NCBI GenBank assembly: GCA_039090855.1
Contig: CM077025.1
Coordinates: 93,476,489-93,540,488 of the forward strand
Length of the DNA stretch: 64,000 nt
Direction of reading: 5' to 3'
DNA from: Macrothele yani
Lineage: Eukaryota > Arthropoda > Arachnida > Araneae > Macrothelidae
The position numbers and the translations under genes were made by a program. The notes beneath the pieces were generated by a model. That model saw only the letters and a program-made list of their open reading frames with translations, did not search any database and was not told the DNA's origin. The first letter of the stretch is position 1. Each line of letters begins with the position of its first letter. Positions 45,765 through 55,647 of the stretch are shown piece after piece.

Positions 45765-46203
45765 AACCTTGTGGCGTTGTGGTCTAAGCGATGGCTTCTG
45801 ATCATTCTTCCGAAAGGGGTCCGGGTTAGAATCCCGGTGAGGCATTAATGTTGTGTTTGTCTTACGGTTCTGGTTGTCTGCCTTCCCTGGAGTCAGAGGC
45901 TCTAAATTAGGGACGGCCCACTACTTTTTTTTTTTTGGTGTGGAGGTTTAACGACCACCGTGAGCAACTCAATGGGCTATAAGCAGTCGCCCGTCCCTAA
46001 TTTAGGGTCACTGGTTCCAGGGAAGGGAGAGAGCCAGATCCGTAAGACAAACACAACATCCATGCCTCACCGGGATTCTAACCCGGACCCCTTACGGACG
46101 AATGATCAGAGGCCAACGCCCTAGACCACTGCGCCACCGGGGCGGCACCCACTACTTATAGCCCATTGAGTTGCTCGCGGTGATAGTTAAACCTCAAATC
46201 AAA
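45765..46203 (+). mobile_element. tRNA-derived SINE, family 1, split by a second SINE
   Basis: The 5' half is 45765-45926 and the 3' half resumes at 46148 (ACTTATAGCCCATTGAGTTG), ending in A-rich sequence near 46203. The B box is mutated (GGTTAGAATCC). The interruption is another family-1 copy in inverse orientation. Confidence 0.9.
45927..46147 (-). mobile_element. tRNA-derived SINE, family 1 (minus), inserted in a SINE
   Basis: Complete complement of the family-1 consensus, flanked by an exact 10-bp duplication CCCACTACTT (45917-45926 and 46148-46157) belonging to the host SINE. Confidence 0.93.
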
Positions 46204-46373
46204 ACAAAAAACGTAGTAGTCTTGATAGTTGCCTAGATGATGTGATGACGCACATGACCACGTATTTTGCATATATGTTGCAAAAGGGACATTTACATAC
46301 AGGCGTAGAAATGTTTCTAATTCAGTGGTGGGCGTGTGTAGAACATGTTGCGTATACTGGACAGATTTCTCTG

Positions 46374-46468
46374 GGACCAATGACTAAATTAGGCACGGGC
46401 GATTGCTTATAGCCCCTTCAATTGCTCACGATGGTCGCTAAAAGCCCCAAACAAAAGCAAAAAAAGGA
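46374..46468 (+). mobile_element. family-1 SINE 3' fragment
   Basis: Matches the last third of the consensus (TAAATTAGGCACGGGCGATT through GGTCGCTAAAAGCCCC and an A-rich end). No tRNA head. Confidence 0.8.
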
Positions 46469-46677
46469 AATACTTGGCATAGCACATAAATGCTTGGGTT
46501 ATTACTTAATAAAATGTAAGACAGAAAATTAAATCCTATTTACTTCGCGATTCTTTGTTGTATGTGTCTTAATACCAAGGTAACAAGCGCATCAATATCC
46601 TGGGATATGCGTAATGCATTTAATACTGAAAACATTCAATGAAGTATTGAATGTGTAAATTACAAAGCTTTTGAGAG

Positions 46678-47147
46678 CAAATTTTGAAAATGACAATCCG
46701 ATTTTTTGCGTAAATGTGACAGGGACGATAAGTCTAATATCCGAAAACTTGAAAATTTTCATCGTCCTGAAGCGGGACTCTATCCCGCGTCTCCCAGATA
46801 GCGCCCGGGTATGCTAACCACTACACCACCCAGAACGACCAAGTTTCAAGTTTCCGATTAATTTCCGGGCAATTACGGGATAGGATTCTTAACCTCCAGA
46901 TTCGCTAAACATGAATGCCGGTTGCTTCGACTAGCGAATACTGTGATGGTTATATTAAAATTAATCGGAAACTTGAAACTTGGTTGTTCTGGGTGGTGTA
47001 GTGGTTAGCATACCCGGGCGCTATCTGGGAGACGCGGATTCCAGTCCCGCTCCAGGACGATAAAAATTTTCAAGTTTTCGGATATTATCTGACTTACCAC
47101 CCTTGTAACATTTACGCCAAAAATCGGATTGTAATCTTCAAAATTTT
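46678..47147. repeat. foldback element with tRNA-like segment in each arm
   Basis: Left arm 46678-46866 and right arm 46959-47147 are about 189 bp each and inverted with few mismatches; the loop is 92 bp. Each arm contains a tRNA-like stretch: on the right arm plus strand GGTGTAGTGGTTAGCAT (A-box type) and GACGCGGATTCCAGTCCCGC (B-box type); on the left the complement. Outer ends read TTTTGAAGATTACAATCCG on both sides. Confidence 0.86.
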
Positions 47148-47149
47148 TA

Positions 47150-48279
47150 TTATATAGCGTAATCCCGTATTTCTTTCATGGTTTTGAGAGCACTTCGAAT
47201 TTTTACCCTCGTCTTGTCTGAAGCTGCTGTAAAATGCATGACAAACGCAAAGGAACATTTTTTTCTCCGTTTGTCTTTTTAACTCTTCATGACAAATTCT
47301 CTACCGCCATAGTGCCAAAGAAGCTCTCTTCATACTCAGATATGGACTTGTTTTGCTGTTGGAGAATATTTTGATTTTTTAAGACGTTATTATGCCCATA
47401 GCGAAGCGTGACTAAAACACATCAGATAAAAAAGGGCATTTCGTAAAAAAATGATGCAAGAGAACTCTAGTTTTGGGTTTCCTGCGATAATGCGCATTTT
47501 TAAAGATTCTGCTTTGTCCCATTTCTATGTAACAAGAAAGTGGTTTGCGTTTATATGCTTTATACCTGAGAACTATACATGAACTCTACCACCAAACAAT
47601 ACACTGTTATATGATAGATAAACGGAATATATACAGTGTGGTACGAAGTGAGACTTAAATAAAGCAAGCGAGATGCAACAGACTTAAAATAATGGGCATT
47701 CAAAGGAAATAAAAAAAAAATTACATTTTAAGGGAAGTGTGTTTCATAATGGAGGTTGCTGTTTTACACTTGAGATATCCGAGAAGTATTGTTAGGAACT
47801 TTTGCGTTTAGGAAATGCAAGAAAGAAAGAAATGCATTTGTTTCTATGCGGACAAAGGTATTTTTCTTCTCTCTGTCTCTCTCCTTGCACCGATCACGGT
47901 TTTTCCCCATTTCTCGTTCTTTCCCTGAGGTGCTTCACTATTTGCTATGTATTCCTCCGTTATTTTTTCATATATTGCACGCAACTACATGCACATTTGA
48001 GGAGAGGAGAAAAAAGGAAAGGAGACTTTAAATGCATGTGAAAGCAAATGCTTTTGGGCACACGAAAAGAAACAAAAGCTTTATGAGAAAAGATTGTGTG
48101 CCGTGCGAACAGCAACCGAATAATTCAGCTTCGTAATCTAGAAATATTAACTACCCTAATTTCCATAAGTAAAAGAAAAAGATCGCTATTATTTGTGAAA
48201 AAAAAACAGTTCAAAATGCACGAAATTCGGATATATGTCGTCAAATATAATGCGGAATCATAGTATTGTATGCAAATGA
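47150..48279. other. no recognisable feature
   Basis: AT-rich, no motif-bearing frames. Confidence 0.4.
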
Positions 48280-48409
48280 GTGCAGATGGCATCGGGTAAT
48301 CCAAATGAGTTGCATTATAAAGGGGGTGTTGAGGAGGTGTGCATGATATGTAACGTACCTGCCAGAAGGGCGCACACTGACATAAAGGCACATAGGAATC
48401 AGCACAAAC

Positions 48410-48512
48410 GTCAGCGTAGCTCAATTGGTAGAGTGACTTATTCCGGAATGAGGGGATCCTGGTTCGAATCCTGGCGTGGACAGAAATGACGGAGAAATTT
48501 ACTTCGTTATAA
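48410..48512 (+). mobile_element. tRNA-derived SINE, family 2, copy in tandem pair
   Basis: Head AGCGTAGCTCAATTGGTAGA, B box GGTTCGAATCC, tail GACGGAGAAATTTACTTCG. It lacks an acceptor stem match, so it is a SINE rather than a tRNA gene. The upstream flank (TAACGTACCTGCCAGAAGG) is repeated before the next copy. Confidence 0.8.
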
Positions 48513-48725
48513 TGGCGCCCGAACTATCCAGATGACCCGACCGTTCAAAATCTCGCAATGGTGTGATGTTATTTCCACACCGCGAGATAGGAAAAAATAA
48601 GAGAATCCCTTCTCCAGCACTTCGAAAAAAAAAATAAGGGGGAGATGATGTAACGTACCAGGAGATGTGACGTACCTGCCAGAAGGACGCACACGACATA
48701 CAGGCAGATAGGAATCAGAATAAAA

Positions 48726-48829
48726 CGTCCGTGTAGCTCAATTGGTAGAGCAACTTATTCCGGAATGAGGGGATCCGGGTTTGAACCCCGGCGCGGATAA
48801 AAATGACGGAGAAATTTACTTCGTTATAG
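48726..48829 (+). mobile_element. tRNA-derived SINE, family 2, second copy of pair
   Basis: Nearly the same sequence as 48410-48512, with B box GGTTTGAACCCC and the same tail. The shared 5' flank shows that a segment larger than the SINE was duplicated. Confidence 0.82.
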
Positions 48830-48896
48830 ATATCACTAGTGGAGGGTAAAAAAAAATGAATTTGAGGTAGCAGATTTGTTGCAACGGTCGCGAGCC

Positions 48897-49121
48897 TTTT
48901 TTTTTTTTGTGGATTGGGTGTTCAACGACGACAGTGAGCAACTCAGTAGGCTATAAGCAGTCGCCTGTCCCTAATTTAGGGCCACTGGTTCCAGGGAAGG
49001 AAGAGCTCCAATGCCATAAGACAAACACAACATTCATGCCTGACCGGGCAATTCGAACCCGGGCCCATCTCGGACGAACGATCAGAAGCCATCGCTTCGA
49101 TCATTGTGCCCACCATAGCAG
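48897..49121 (-). mobile_element. tRNA-derived SINE, family 1 (minus), diverged
   Basis: The complement of the family-1 consensus starting with poly-T and TGGATTGGGTGTTCAACGAC, with an extra base in the B-box complement (GGCAATTCGAACCC). More diverged than most copies here. Confidence 0.85.
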
Positions 49122-49248
49122 TTGAAACCTCATTAAACAGATGAAGTGAGGTGAAGAACGATCGGAAGACTAGAGACATCCCAAAGTAAGTTGCAAGATG
49201 GCTACGAGGGTGATAACAAAAGTTTTGCACACTTTAATCTAAAACGGA

Positions 49249-49465
49249 GCAGCCCCAGTGGCGCAGTGGTCCAAGGCGCTGGCCTCTGATCATTCGTCCG
49301 TAAGGGGTCCGGGTTCGAATCCCGGTGAGGCATGGATGTTGTGTTTGTCTTGCGGCACTGGCTCTCTCCCTTCCCGGGAACCAGTGACCTTAAATTAGGG
49401 ATGGGCGACTGCTTATAGCCCATTGAGTTGCTCACGGTGGTCGTTAAACCTCCAATAAAAAAAAC
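49249..49465 (+). mobile_element. tRNA-derived SINE, family 1, inside the mariner
   Basis: Complete consensus copy flanked by an exact 13-bp duplication AATCTAAAACGGA (49236-49248 and 49466-49478) of mariner sequence, so it arrived after the mariner. Confidence 0.95.
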
Positions 49466-50202
49466 AATCTAAAACGGAAGTGGATGATGCAATATGAAAA
49501 ATTATTGCATCATGTCAAGGCCAGACTCTCAGCAACGCAGTGGCGTCAGAACTACGCGCTATCATTTGCTGTGTGGACGTGGAAGGGTTTGGAAATGGAA
49601 GCGTACAGCTCTTCAGGTCGAGTCACAGCGTTAAACCAGTTTTTGTACGTGAAAAGAGAAACACTGTGGGGCAAAAACTCCGACAGAGATCCACACTGCC
49701 TTGCAAGAAGTTTGTGGGGGAAGGAACTCTTGATCGAAGCACAATATCTCTGTGGGCATCACGCTTTCGGGAGAGCCGAAGAAGCATCGGAAATGATCAC
49801 CACCAAGGCCGACATCAAACGGCGACAGACAAAACATCTGTCACCATTGTTGCAACGCTCCTCAAAGAAAATCACTTTTTGATAGTCGAGGAGATTGCTC
49901 ATCAGGAAAATTTGTCCACCACGTCTGTTCACTGGATTTTGACAGAATCCCTGGGGAAAAGAAAAATCGCTGCGGACTGGGTACCCTCATCAACTCACCT
50001 CTGAGCAGAAGGCAGCCAGAGTGACACTGCACAGGATCACCTCCACAATTTCGAAAGAGAGGGCAACACCTTCCTGAACAGAACTGTCGCAATTGATGAG
50101 ACTTGACCCGATGATTTTAAGCCGGAACTGAGGTCACAATCAGCGGAATGGAGGCATTCAAGTCCTCCACGCCCCTCAAAGTGTCGTCGGTAACAATCCA
50201 AA

Positions 50203-50676
50203 GTGAAGCAAATGATGAGTTTCACGTACGATTCCCAGGGTGTTGTAGTCTCCGATCGAGTGCCGGTAGGGCAAATTATCAACACACAATATTATCGTGA
50301 CCTTCTGAGGACAACGTTGAGACCGGAATTTCGTCAAAATCGTCCCAACGTGTTGGAAGCGGTAGCGATGTTGCTGCATGACAACGCATCGTGTCATGGT
50401 GCAGCGTCGGTACGAGAACGTTTGTTGAAATATGGCTTCGAAACTTTATCGCACCCACCATACATCCCTGATCTCAGTCCACCTGACTTTGATCTTTTCC
50501 CAAAGTTAAAAAATCGGCTCCGTGGCATCCGTTACGAATCGCTGGACGAACTGTCATTGGACGTGGCCCGAGTAATACGACAGCTGAACAAAGATGGCGT
50601 ACTACATGGCATCGAAGACCTACCTCAACGTTGGCAAGCTGTGATTAGCAGCGGAGAGGAGTACATTGAACGGTAA
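50203..50676 (+). pseudogene. mariner transposase C-terminal half
   Basis: An open frame of 157 codons. The second Asp lies in LLHDNASCHG (near residue 60) and the third in HPPYIPDLSPPDFDLFP, with 34 residues between. It ends GIEDLPQRWQAVISSGEEYIER, a usual mariner C-terminus, just before the right inverted end. The first Asp is upstream in another frame. Confidence 0.85.
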
Positions 50677-50934
50677 TAAGGTAAGTTTTCTCCGTTACTT
50701 CGCACTTTTCTCAAAAATGGACAGTGTGCATAACTTTTGTTAAGACCACCGTATATGTGGCCCCGACTGTGGTCCAAAGACTGTACAAACATTTTCAAAA
50801 TACGCAGTCAGCATGCGGAAGCTACAGCGATGGAAGGCCAAGGGGTACAACAGCCGTCGTTGACCGACAACTCCGATTAACTGCCGAACGGGACAGCTAC
50901 CATTTTTTGCTCTGCTTACAGAAACAATGGTATC

Positions 50935-51310
50935 TGCTTTCTTTGAGCTCAGAAGGCTTCTCGTATGAGGACTTTTTGCTAGGCGACCAGCACTATGCTT
51001 TCCCCTTAGCCCCGTCAGAGGGAAGAACGTTTGAATTGCCAAAAAAAAAAAAAAAAAAAAAAACCCAGTCTCCCTTCCCTACTTTAGGGCGTCCGGTTCC
51101 AGAAAGGTCCGACCCACAACCTTCAGACAAGCACACCACTCACACCTCATTCATGCACAGCTCAGTTCAGGAGTGAGCGCTTCATACCACTCTGTCTCAG
51201 AGACGAAGTAAAGAACGGCATGAGGGAAACGCGTTTCAAATGCGCAGTTACCTAGAACAAACGTGTAGAATGAAGATAGGCAAAATCAATCGATATCTAA
51301 CTGTGGATTG
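50935..51310. other. no clear feature; A-run and low similarity to Tc1 tail
   Basis: Contains an A run at 51041-51062. No motif-bearing frame after about 50930. Confidence 0.4.
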
Positions 51311-51402
51311 CCGTCCCGATGACGCAGTATAGTCTAAGCAATGGCTTCTGATCATTCGTCTAAGTTGGGTCCGGGTTCGATTCGCGACGAGACAAGGATG
51401 TG
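51311..51402 (+). mobile_element. family-1 SINE head fragment
   Basis: tRNA-derived head only (CCGTCCCGATGACGCAGTAT to the B box GGTTCGATTCG and GACAAGGATG). The 3' body is absent. Confidence 0.75.
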
Positions 51403-51724
51403 TAACGTATATTCTATTTTAACTTTCCTTTTGAGTTTCTTTTTCTATGTAAATTTGAGTTCGTTCTCTTAGACATTTTAAACCTTAAGTTATGTCTTTT
51501 CCCTCAAACGATAATGATGTTGGCAACACACTGAGGTCGGAACAAGTGACGTATGTGTGGCTGGATAACAACGATAGATAAAAAGCCAATGCAGCGGTTG
51601 TTTAAGGGGATGGATGTTAATGATGATAGACATGCTGTTATACTGTGATTGGATGTTAAATCACTGATACTGTATTGAGAACGCCAGTAAACCGTACGTG
51701 AGTGTGGAGTAAAACTATGCAAGG

Positions 51725-52102
51725 CTGCTCCGGGGTCTAAGCGATGGCCTCTGATCATTCGTCCAAAAGGTGTCCGGGTTCGAATCCCGGTGAGGCATGG
51801 GTGTTGTGTTTGTCTTACGACACTGGCTGTCTCCTTTCCCTGAAACCAGTGACCCTAAATTAGGGACGGACGACTGCTTATAACCCATTGAGTTGCTCAC
51901 GGTTGTCGTTAAACCTCCAACCAAAAAAAAAAAAAATCGTCCAAAAGGGGTGCGAATCCCGGTGAGGCATTGGTGTCGTTTGTCTTCCGACACTGGCTGT
52001 CTCCCTTCCCTGGAACCAGTGACCCCAAATTAGGGACGGGCGACTGCTTGTAGCCCATTGAGTTGCTCACGGTTGTCGTTAAACCTCCAATTGAAAAAAA
52101 AA
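51725..52102 (+). mobile_element. family-1 SINE dimer
   Basis: A copy missing the first part of the head (51725-51936) is directly followed by a second, 5'-truncated copy (51937-52102) beginning TCGTCCAAAAGGGGTGCG. Both share the variant CGTCCAAAAGG instead of CGTCCGTAAGG, and GGTTGTCGTT in place of GGTGGTCGTT, so they probably arose together by duplication. Confidence 0.85.
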
Positions 52103-52258
52103 TCGCGCAAGCAAAAGAAACGTATCTGTAAGTACTACAATTGACCTATTTCTTGTAATGTGTATGGGTACCTGCTAATATTACATTGATTTCAACGCAC
52201 ATAACGTAATTACTGACGTAATAACTATGTTACAGCAGAAAGACAGATTACGTTATAG

Positions 52259-52386
52259 ATGCTGTTTGTGTTACGGCACTGGCTCTTTCCCTTCCCTTTA
52301 ACCAGTGACCCTAAATTAGAGGCGGGTGAGTGCTTGTACCTCATTGAGTTACCCACGGTGGTCGTTAAACCCGCAATAAAGAAAAA
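52259..52386 (+). mobile_element. 5'-truncated family-1 SINE
   Basis: Begins at GATGCTGTTTGTGTTACGGC and runs to the usual end (CGTTAAACCCGCAATAAAG); tRNA head missing. Confidence 0.85.
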
Positions 52387-52389
52387 CTG

Positions 52390-53210
52390 TGGATCGAAAA
52401 TACTGTACGATATGATACCTAGTATATCCGTGAATCTCATTTTTTATTCAATTTGGCCTTCGATTTCACTAAACTGCACTAAATTTGGATGGTATGGTTA
52501 CTAGTCATTCCACCAAGGCCGATTCAATAATCATGGTTATTGTGTTCCAAATGTACTGACGATCAATGAGAAGATCAGAAAGTGAAATTAACTTTAGAAC
52601 TAGGAATTATTGAAGTAACTTTGATGATTCTGCGCTCATATGACGAATGCATAAAGTTCGACATATTGAAAACGAAAATCGTAATAAGATGGTAGAATAA
52701 ATCAAAGCTTTTAATGAGGAGCAAGAGTGGCTGATTACAATCACTTTTGTTTCGCCGGAAATGTTACAGTTAGCGAAGTGGTTTCAATATAACGCTAACC
52801 GAATGCACCTCTGGAAGCGAAGATGATTTATTCGAGAAGCTTAAATGTGGAAAGCTGTATATGACTGAAACAAATTTGCTTTTAAGGAAGAAAGCTTGAA
52901 GTTCACATGTTCCAAATTCCACCAGCGAAATAACTACAATTTAAAAGGCTCTTGTTCTCAAAGTATCGTAATAGAAAGCTTCACGAATAATCCTGGAGCC
53001 ATTAGATGACTGCGAGATCCCTTTCAAGTTCTCTCTATCCATTAAGAACCCCAGGAGGCAGAAACACGGTGGCTTATGAAATTCCATTTAATCTTGGTCT
53101 ATCTGTGTTGTGACTTCATTTCGTAGTTCCATTCAAACACTTGACTTTTCTGCGACAGCATGCATTAAAAGATGCCTTACAGCGCTCTGTAATTCAGTGT
53201 TGAATATGCA
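52390..53210. other. no recognisable feature
   Basis: AT-rich, no motif-bearing frame. Confidence 0.4.
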
Positions 53211-53212
53211 AA

Positions 53213-53274
53213 ACCTGAACTGACCGAATTGGCGTAAGACTCAATAGTCTTATGCCGATTCTGTCAGTTCAGGT
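53213..53274. repeat. hairpin, about 28-bp imperfect stem
   Basis: ACCTGAACTGAC at the left is exactly complementary to GTCAGTTCAGGT at the right, and GGCGTAAGACT pairs with AGTCTTATGCC around a CAAT loop. Confidence 0.85.
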
Positions 53275-53299
53275 TCATTACTATCATTGCTTTACTATC

Positions 53300-53539
53300 T
53301 TTTTTTTTTTTTTTTTTTTTTTTTGGGGGGATTAGAGGTTTAACGACCATCGTGAGCAACTCAATGGGCTATAAGCAGTCGCCCGTCCCTAATTTAGGGT
53401 CACTGGTTCCAGGGAAGGGAGAGAGCCAGTGCCGAAAGACAAACACAACATCCATGCCTCACCGGGATTCGAACCCGGACCCCTTACGGACGAAGGATCA
53501 GAGGCCAGCGCCTTAGACCACTGCGCCAACAGGGCGGCA
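53300..53539 (-). mobile_element. tRNA-derived SINE, family 1 (minus)
   Basis: Long T run then the complement of the full consensus. ATTACTATCATT occurs on both sides (53277-53288 and 53540-53551), a probable 12-bp target duplication with 11 extra bases before the T run. Confidence 0.92.
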
Positions 53540-53847
53540 ATTACTATCATTCGAAGGCCAAAACCGGTCATTCTGAAAAATAAAAAATCCATATAAAAAT
53601 ATTTCTTACATTTATGACCAGATGCGGTAACTCATTATTATCTTCCACTGTTTCATACACACATACATATCACTAAGCTGTTCTGAGATTTACTGACTAC
53701 TCCACAAAGAAATACAAACCAGAAGATAAATTTTTAACTGAATATTTACTTACTTATTGCCGTATTAAACTTTTCCATTTACAGCGATCATTACAGACAA
53801 CTGCGGCTTCACTGACATACATCACATGACCTACACAATCCCTTCTT

Positions 53848-55256
53848 CACTGCTGGCCACCCAAAATGCAACACCAATAAGGACACGAGATAGCAAAGCC
53901 AGATTTACTGGACACATAACAACAGATACAAAAATGAAATGATTGAGCTTACAGGCCCGTGCGACTTGCGGAACACGCAGACATCAATAGTTCGTGAGGC
54001 CCCCATGGCTGGCAATAACGGCCGCAACACGCCGCGGCATCGAACGAAAGAGGCTTTGGATGTGGGCTTGGATTATGTCGGTACAGGCTGCTTCCACACG
54101 TTGCCACAGTTCATCAGGCGTAGCCGCGGGTGGTGTTTGCCGGGCCACTCGGTTGCCGATCAGCGACCAGACGTGCTCGATGGGCGACATATTGGGAGAA
54201 CAGGCTGCCCACGGCAGCAGGGACACCTCGTGGGCCGTAAAGAATTGTTGCACGATGCGTGCCACGTGCAGGCGTGCATTGTCCTGTTGAAACGTGGCCG
54301 CTGGCAGGTCCTGCACGTAATGGAGGACTACAGGCTCCAAAACGTCGGAGATGTCGCGGTGGCTGTTGAGTGTACCGGCGATGCGTACCAGAGGGGTTCG
54401 GGTGTCATATCCAATTGCGCCCCAAACCGTAACGCCAGGCGACAAACCGGTATGGCGATGCATAATGCAGGCGTCATGCAGTCTCTCGCCGCGGTGCCGC
54501 CACACGCGGATCTGGCCATCGTGATGTTGCAGGCAGAAGCGGGATTCGCCGGAGAAGACAATGTCGTGCCATTCCGTAGTCCAGGTGCGGCGTTCAACGG
54601 CCCACTGCCGCCGCACTAGCCGGTGGTGTAACGTCAATGGTAATCTGAGCAATGGGCGCCGTGCGGCAAGTCCCCGCTCATGCTGATGACGTCGAACCGT
54701 ACGTGCTGACACAGGTTGTTGCGCAACACACCCTAATTCCTGCGCTAACGTTCGTGATGTGGCGGTGCGAGCCGCCAATGCCCGCCCCACAACACGCCGG
54801 TCCTCTTGTTCGGTGGTGTGCCGCGGCTGCGGCATTCGCTCACGTCGATCCGTCCGTCCCTCCTGCACCCACCGAATCCATACTCGCCTCACTGTAGCTG
54901 GATGTCGTCCCACATTGGCGCCGATGTCTCGGTACGATAAATTGCTGTCGCGATAAGCCACTATTCGTATTCTATTGAACTCCGAAACGTGCTGGAATGA
55001 CAGCCATGTTCTGCGACGAGGCATCAAGAAGGTTCCCACGCACATGTCCGGCAGCACAACACACTTCCACTACTTACACCTCACCTTCTGTGCACCCTTC
55101 TCATAGTGCTTTTCGGTGGCGGGCCGGGCTCACATGTTTTGCATACGCCCTGCAATGCTAATCGTTTGCATGAACTCTCGTGGGCGACGCATGCTGCGTA
55201 TTTCAGGCCAATCGGATGCTTCCTTCTTGGTGTTGCATTTTGGGTGGCCAGCAGTG
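53848..55256 (-). mobile_element. Tc1-like element, family F, with an open transposase frame
   Basis: A 1409-bp element with near-identical inverted ends (CACTGCTGGCCACCCAAAAT read from each side). It lies within the minus-strand LINE, whose coding sequence resumes on both sides. The transposase frame (53984-55057) is the longest open Tc1 frame in the window. Confidence 0.9.
53984..55057 (-). CDS. Tc1-like transposase, open but first catalytic Asp is Gly
   Basis: 357 codons without a stop. The likely native start is the Met at residue 12 (MPRRRTWLSF), giving 346 residues, normal for Tc1. Two helix-turn-helix regions: HVSEFNRIRIVAYRDSNLSY with GRHPATVRRVWIRW (about 23-64), and a second around 95-130 after the TDRRERMPQPRHTTEQED linker. 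Catalytic domain: the first motif reads IVFSGESRF with Gly at 170 (codon 54548-54550, GGC where GAC is expected); D259 is in FQQDNARLH and E294 in SPIEHVWSL, 34 residues apart. One base change therefore inactivates cutting, while DNA binding could persist. It ends MPRRVAAVIASHGGLTNY as usual. Confidence 0.9.
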   Translation of the reverse strand: MLPDMCVGTFLMPRRRTWLSFQHVSEFNRIRIVAYRDSNLSYRDIGANVGRHPATVRRVWIRWVQEGRTDRRERMPQPRHTTEQEDRRVVGRALAARTATSRTLAQELGCVAQQPVSARTVRRHQHERGLAARRPLLRLPLTLHHRLVRRQWAVERRTWTTEWHDIVFSGESRFCLQHHDGQIRVWRHRGERLHDACIMHRHTGLSPGVTVWGAIGYDTRTPLVRIAGTLNSHRDISDVLEPVVLHYVQDLPAATFQQDNARLHVARIVQQFFTAHEVSLLPWAACSPNMSPIEHVWSLIGNRVARQTPPAATPDELWQRVEAACTDIIQAHIQSLFRSMPRRVAAVIASHGGLTNY

Positions 55257-55257
55257 T

Positions 55258-55605
55258 CTATTTCAAAGTCAAAATCTTTTTTCTCATGCAGTCAGTCCTG
55301 AATCCAACACTCCCGTGATTTTCTTGGCCTTCCTTTCCTGTTACTTGGGCTGAAAACAATAATATTTCAACAAAGCCAAACCACCTAAAAATATTAGTCT
55401 CCACCTTACTAATAACATTCTGTCTCATATTACACAACTGCAGTACATCTTTATTCCTCACACGACCAGAGAGAGTCTTGCCACAAACTCCACGTAAGAA
55501 ACGCATCTCTCCAGCACACAAACGACTGCTATGTCTCTTATGCAATACCCAGGTTTCACTGCCGTATATCAGAGTAGGAGCAATTGCACTTTCATACGCA
55601 GTCAT
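55258..55605 (-). pseudogene. LINE C-terminal fragment
   Basis: A frame with APTLIYGSETWVLHKRHSSR and VRNKDVLQLCNMRQNVISKV, the region after the RT thumb in many non-LTR elements. It ends next to the Tc1-like terminal repeat at 55256. The plus-strand fragment at 32100-32210 is a relative. Confidence 0.8.
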
Positions 55606-55647
55606 TCGGGACTCTCTTGAGAACCCCTCATTGCTGTGAAAACCACG

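Larger units (their letters stand above)
49205..50751 (+). mobile_element. mariner-like element, copy 2, nested in Tc1-like
   Basis: Same family as 1600-2857, with TA flanks and TAACAAAAGTT inverted ends. A SINE lies near its left end. Transposase pieces: helix-turn-helix region LWASRFRESRRSIGNDHHQG and TTSVHWILTESLGKRKIAAD in 49540-50004, first catalytic motif IDET near 50094, then an open stretch 50203-50676 with LLHDNASCHGAASV and SPPDFDLFPKLKNRL. The last two Asp are separated by 34 residues, so it is a DD34D mariner. It keeps all three Asp, but the gene is broken by frameshifts between 50004 and 50203. Confidence 0.9.
49128..50930 (+). pseudogene. Tc1-like transposase N-terminal remnant split by a mariner
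   Basis: Before TA 49203-49204 the reading ends VARWL; after TA 50752-50753 the same frame continues YVAPTVVQRLYKHFQ, then GRPRGTTAVVDRQLRLTAER. Together these form a Tc1 helix-turn-helix followed by the GRPR linker and the start of the second helix-turn-helix. The catalytic domain is absent; similarity fades near 50930. Confidence 0.72.

Noticed and set aside
45420..45845. Minus-strand 141-codon frame
   Set aside because: Its start lies in a SINE complement (PHRDSNPDP is the SINE B-box region translated), and the rest has no family motif.
46980..47060. Possible functional tRNA gene
   Set aside because: It has A- and B-box-like stretches, but no complete acceptor stem was found, the B box is altered (GATTCCAGTCC), and an inverted copy lies 100 bp away within a foldback arm.
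48410..48829. Two possible tRNA genes
   Set aside because: Identical extra 3' tails, absence of a paired acceptor stem and dispersed relatives indicate SINEs.
54652..54956. Plus-strand frames opposite the transposase at 53984-55057
   Set aside because: Shadows of the high-GC transposase gene in the reverse direction; no motifs.
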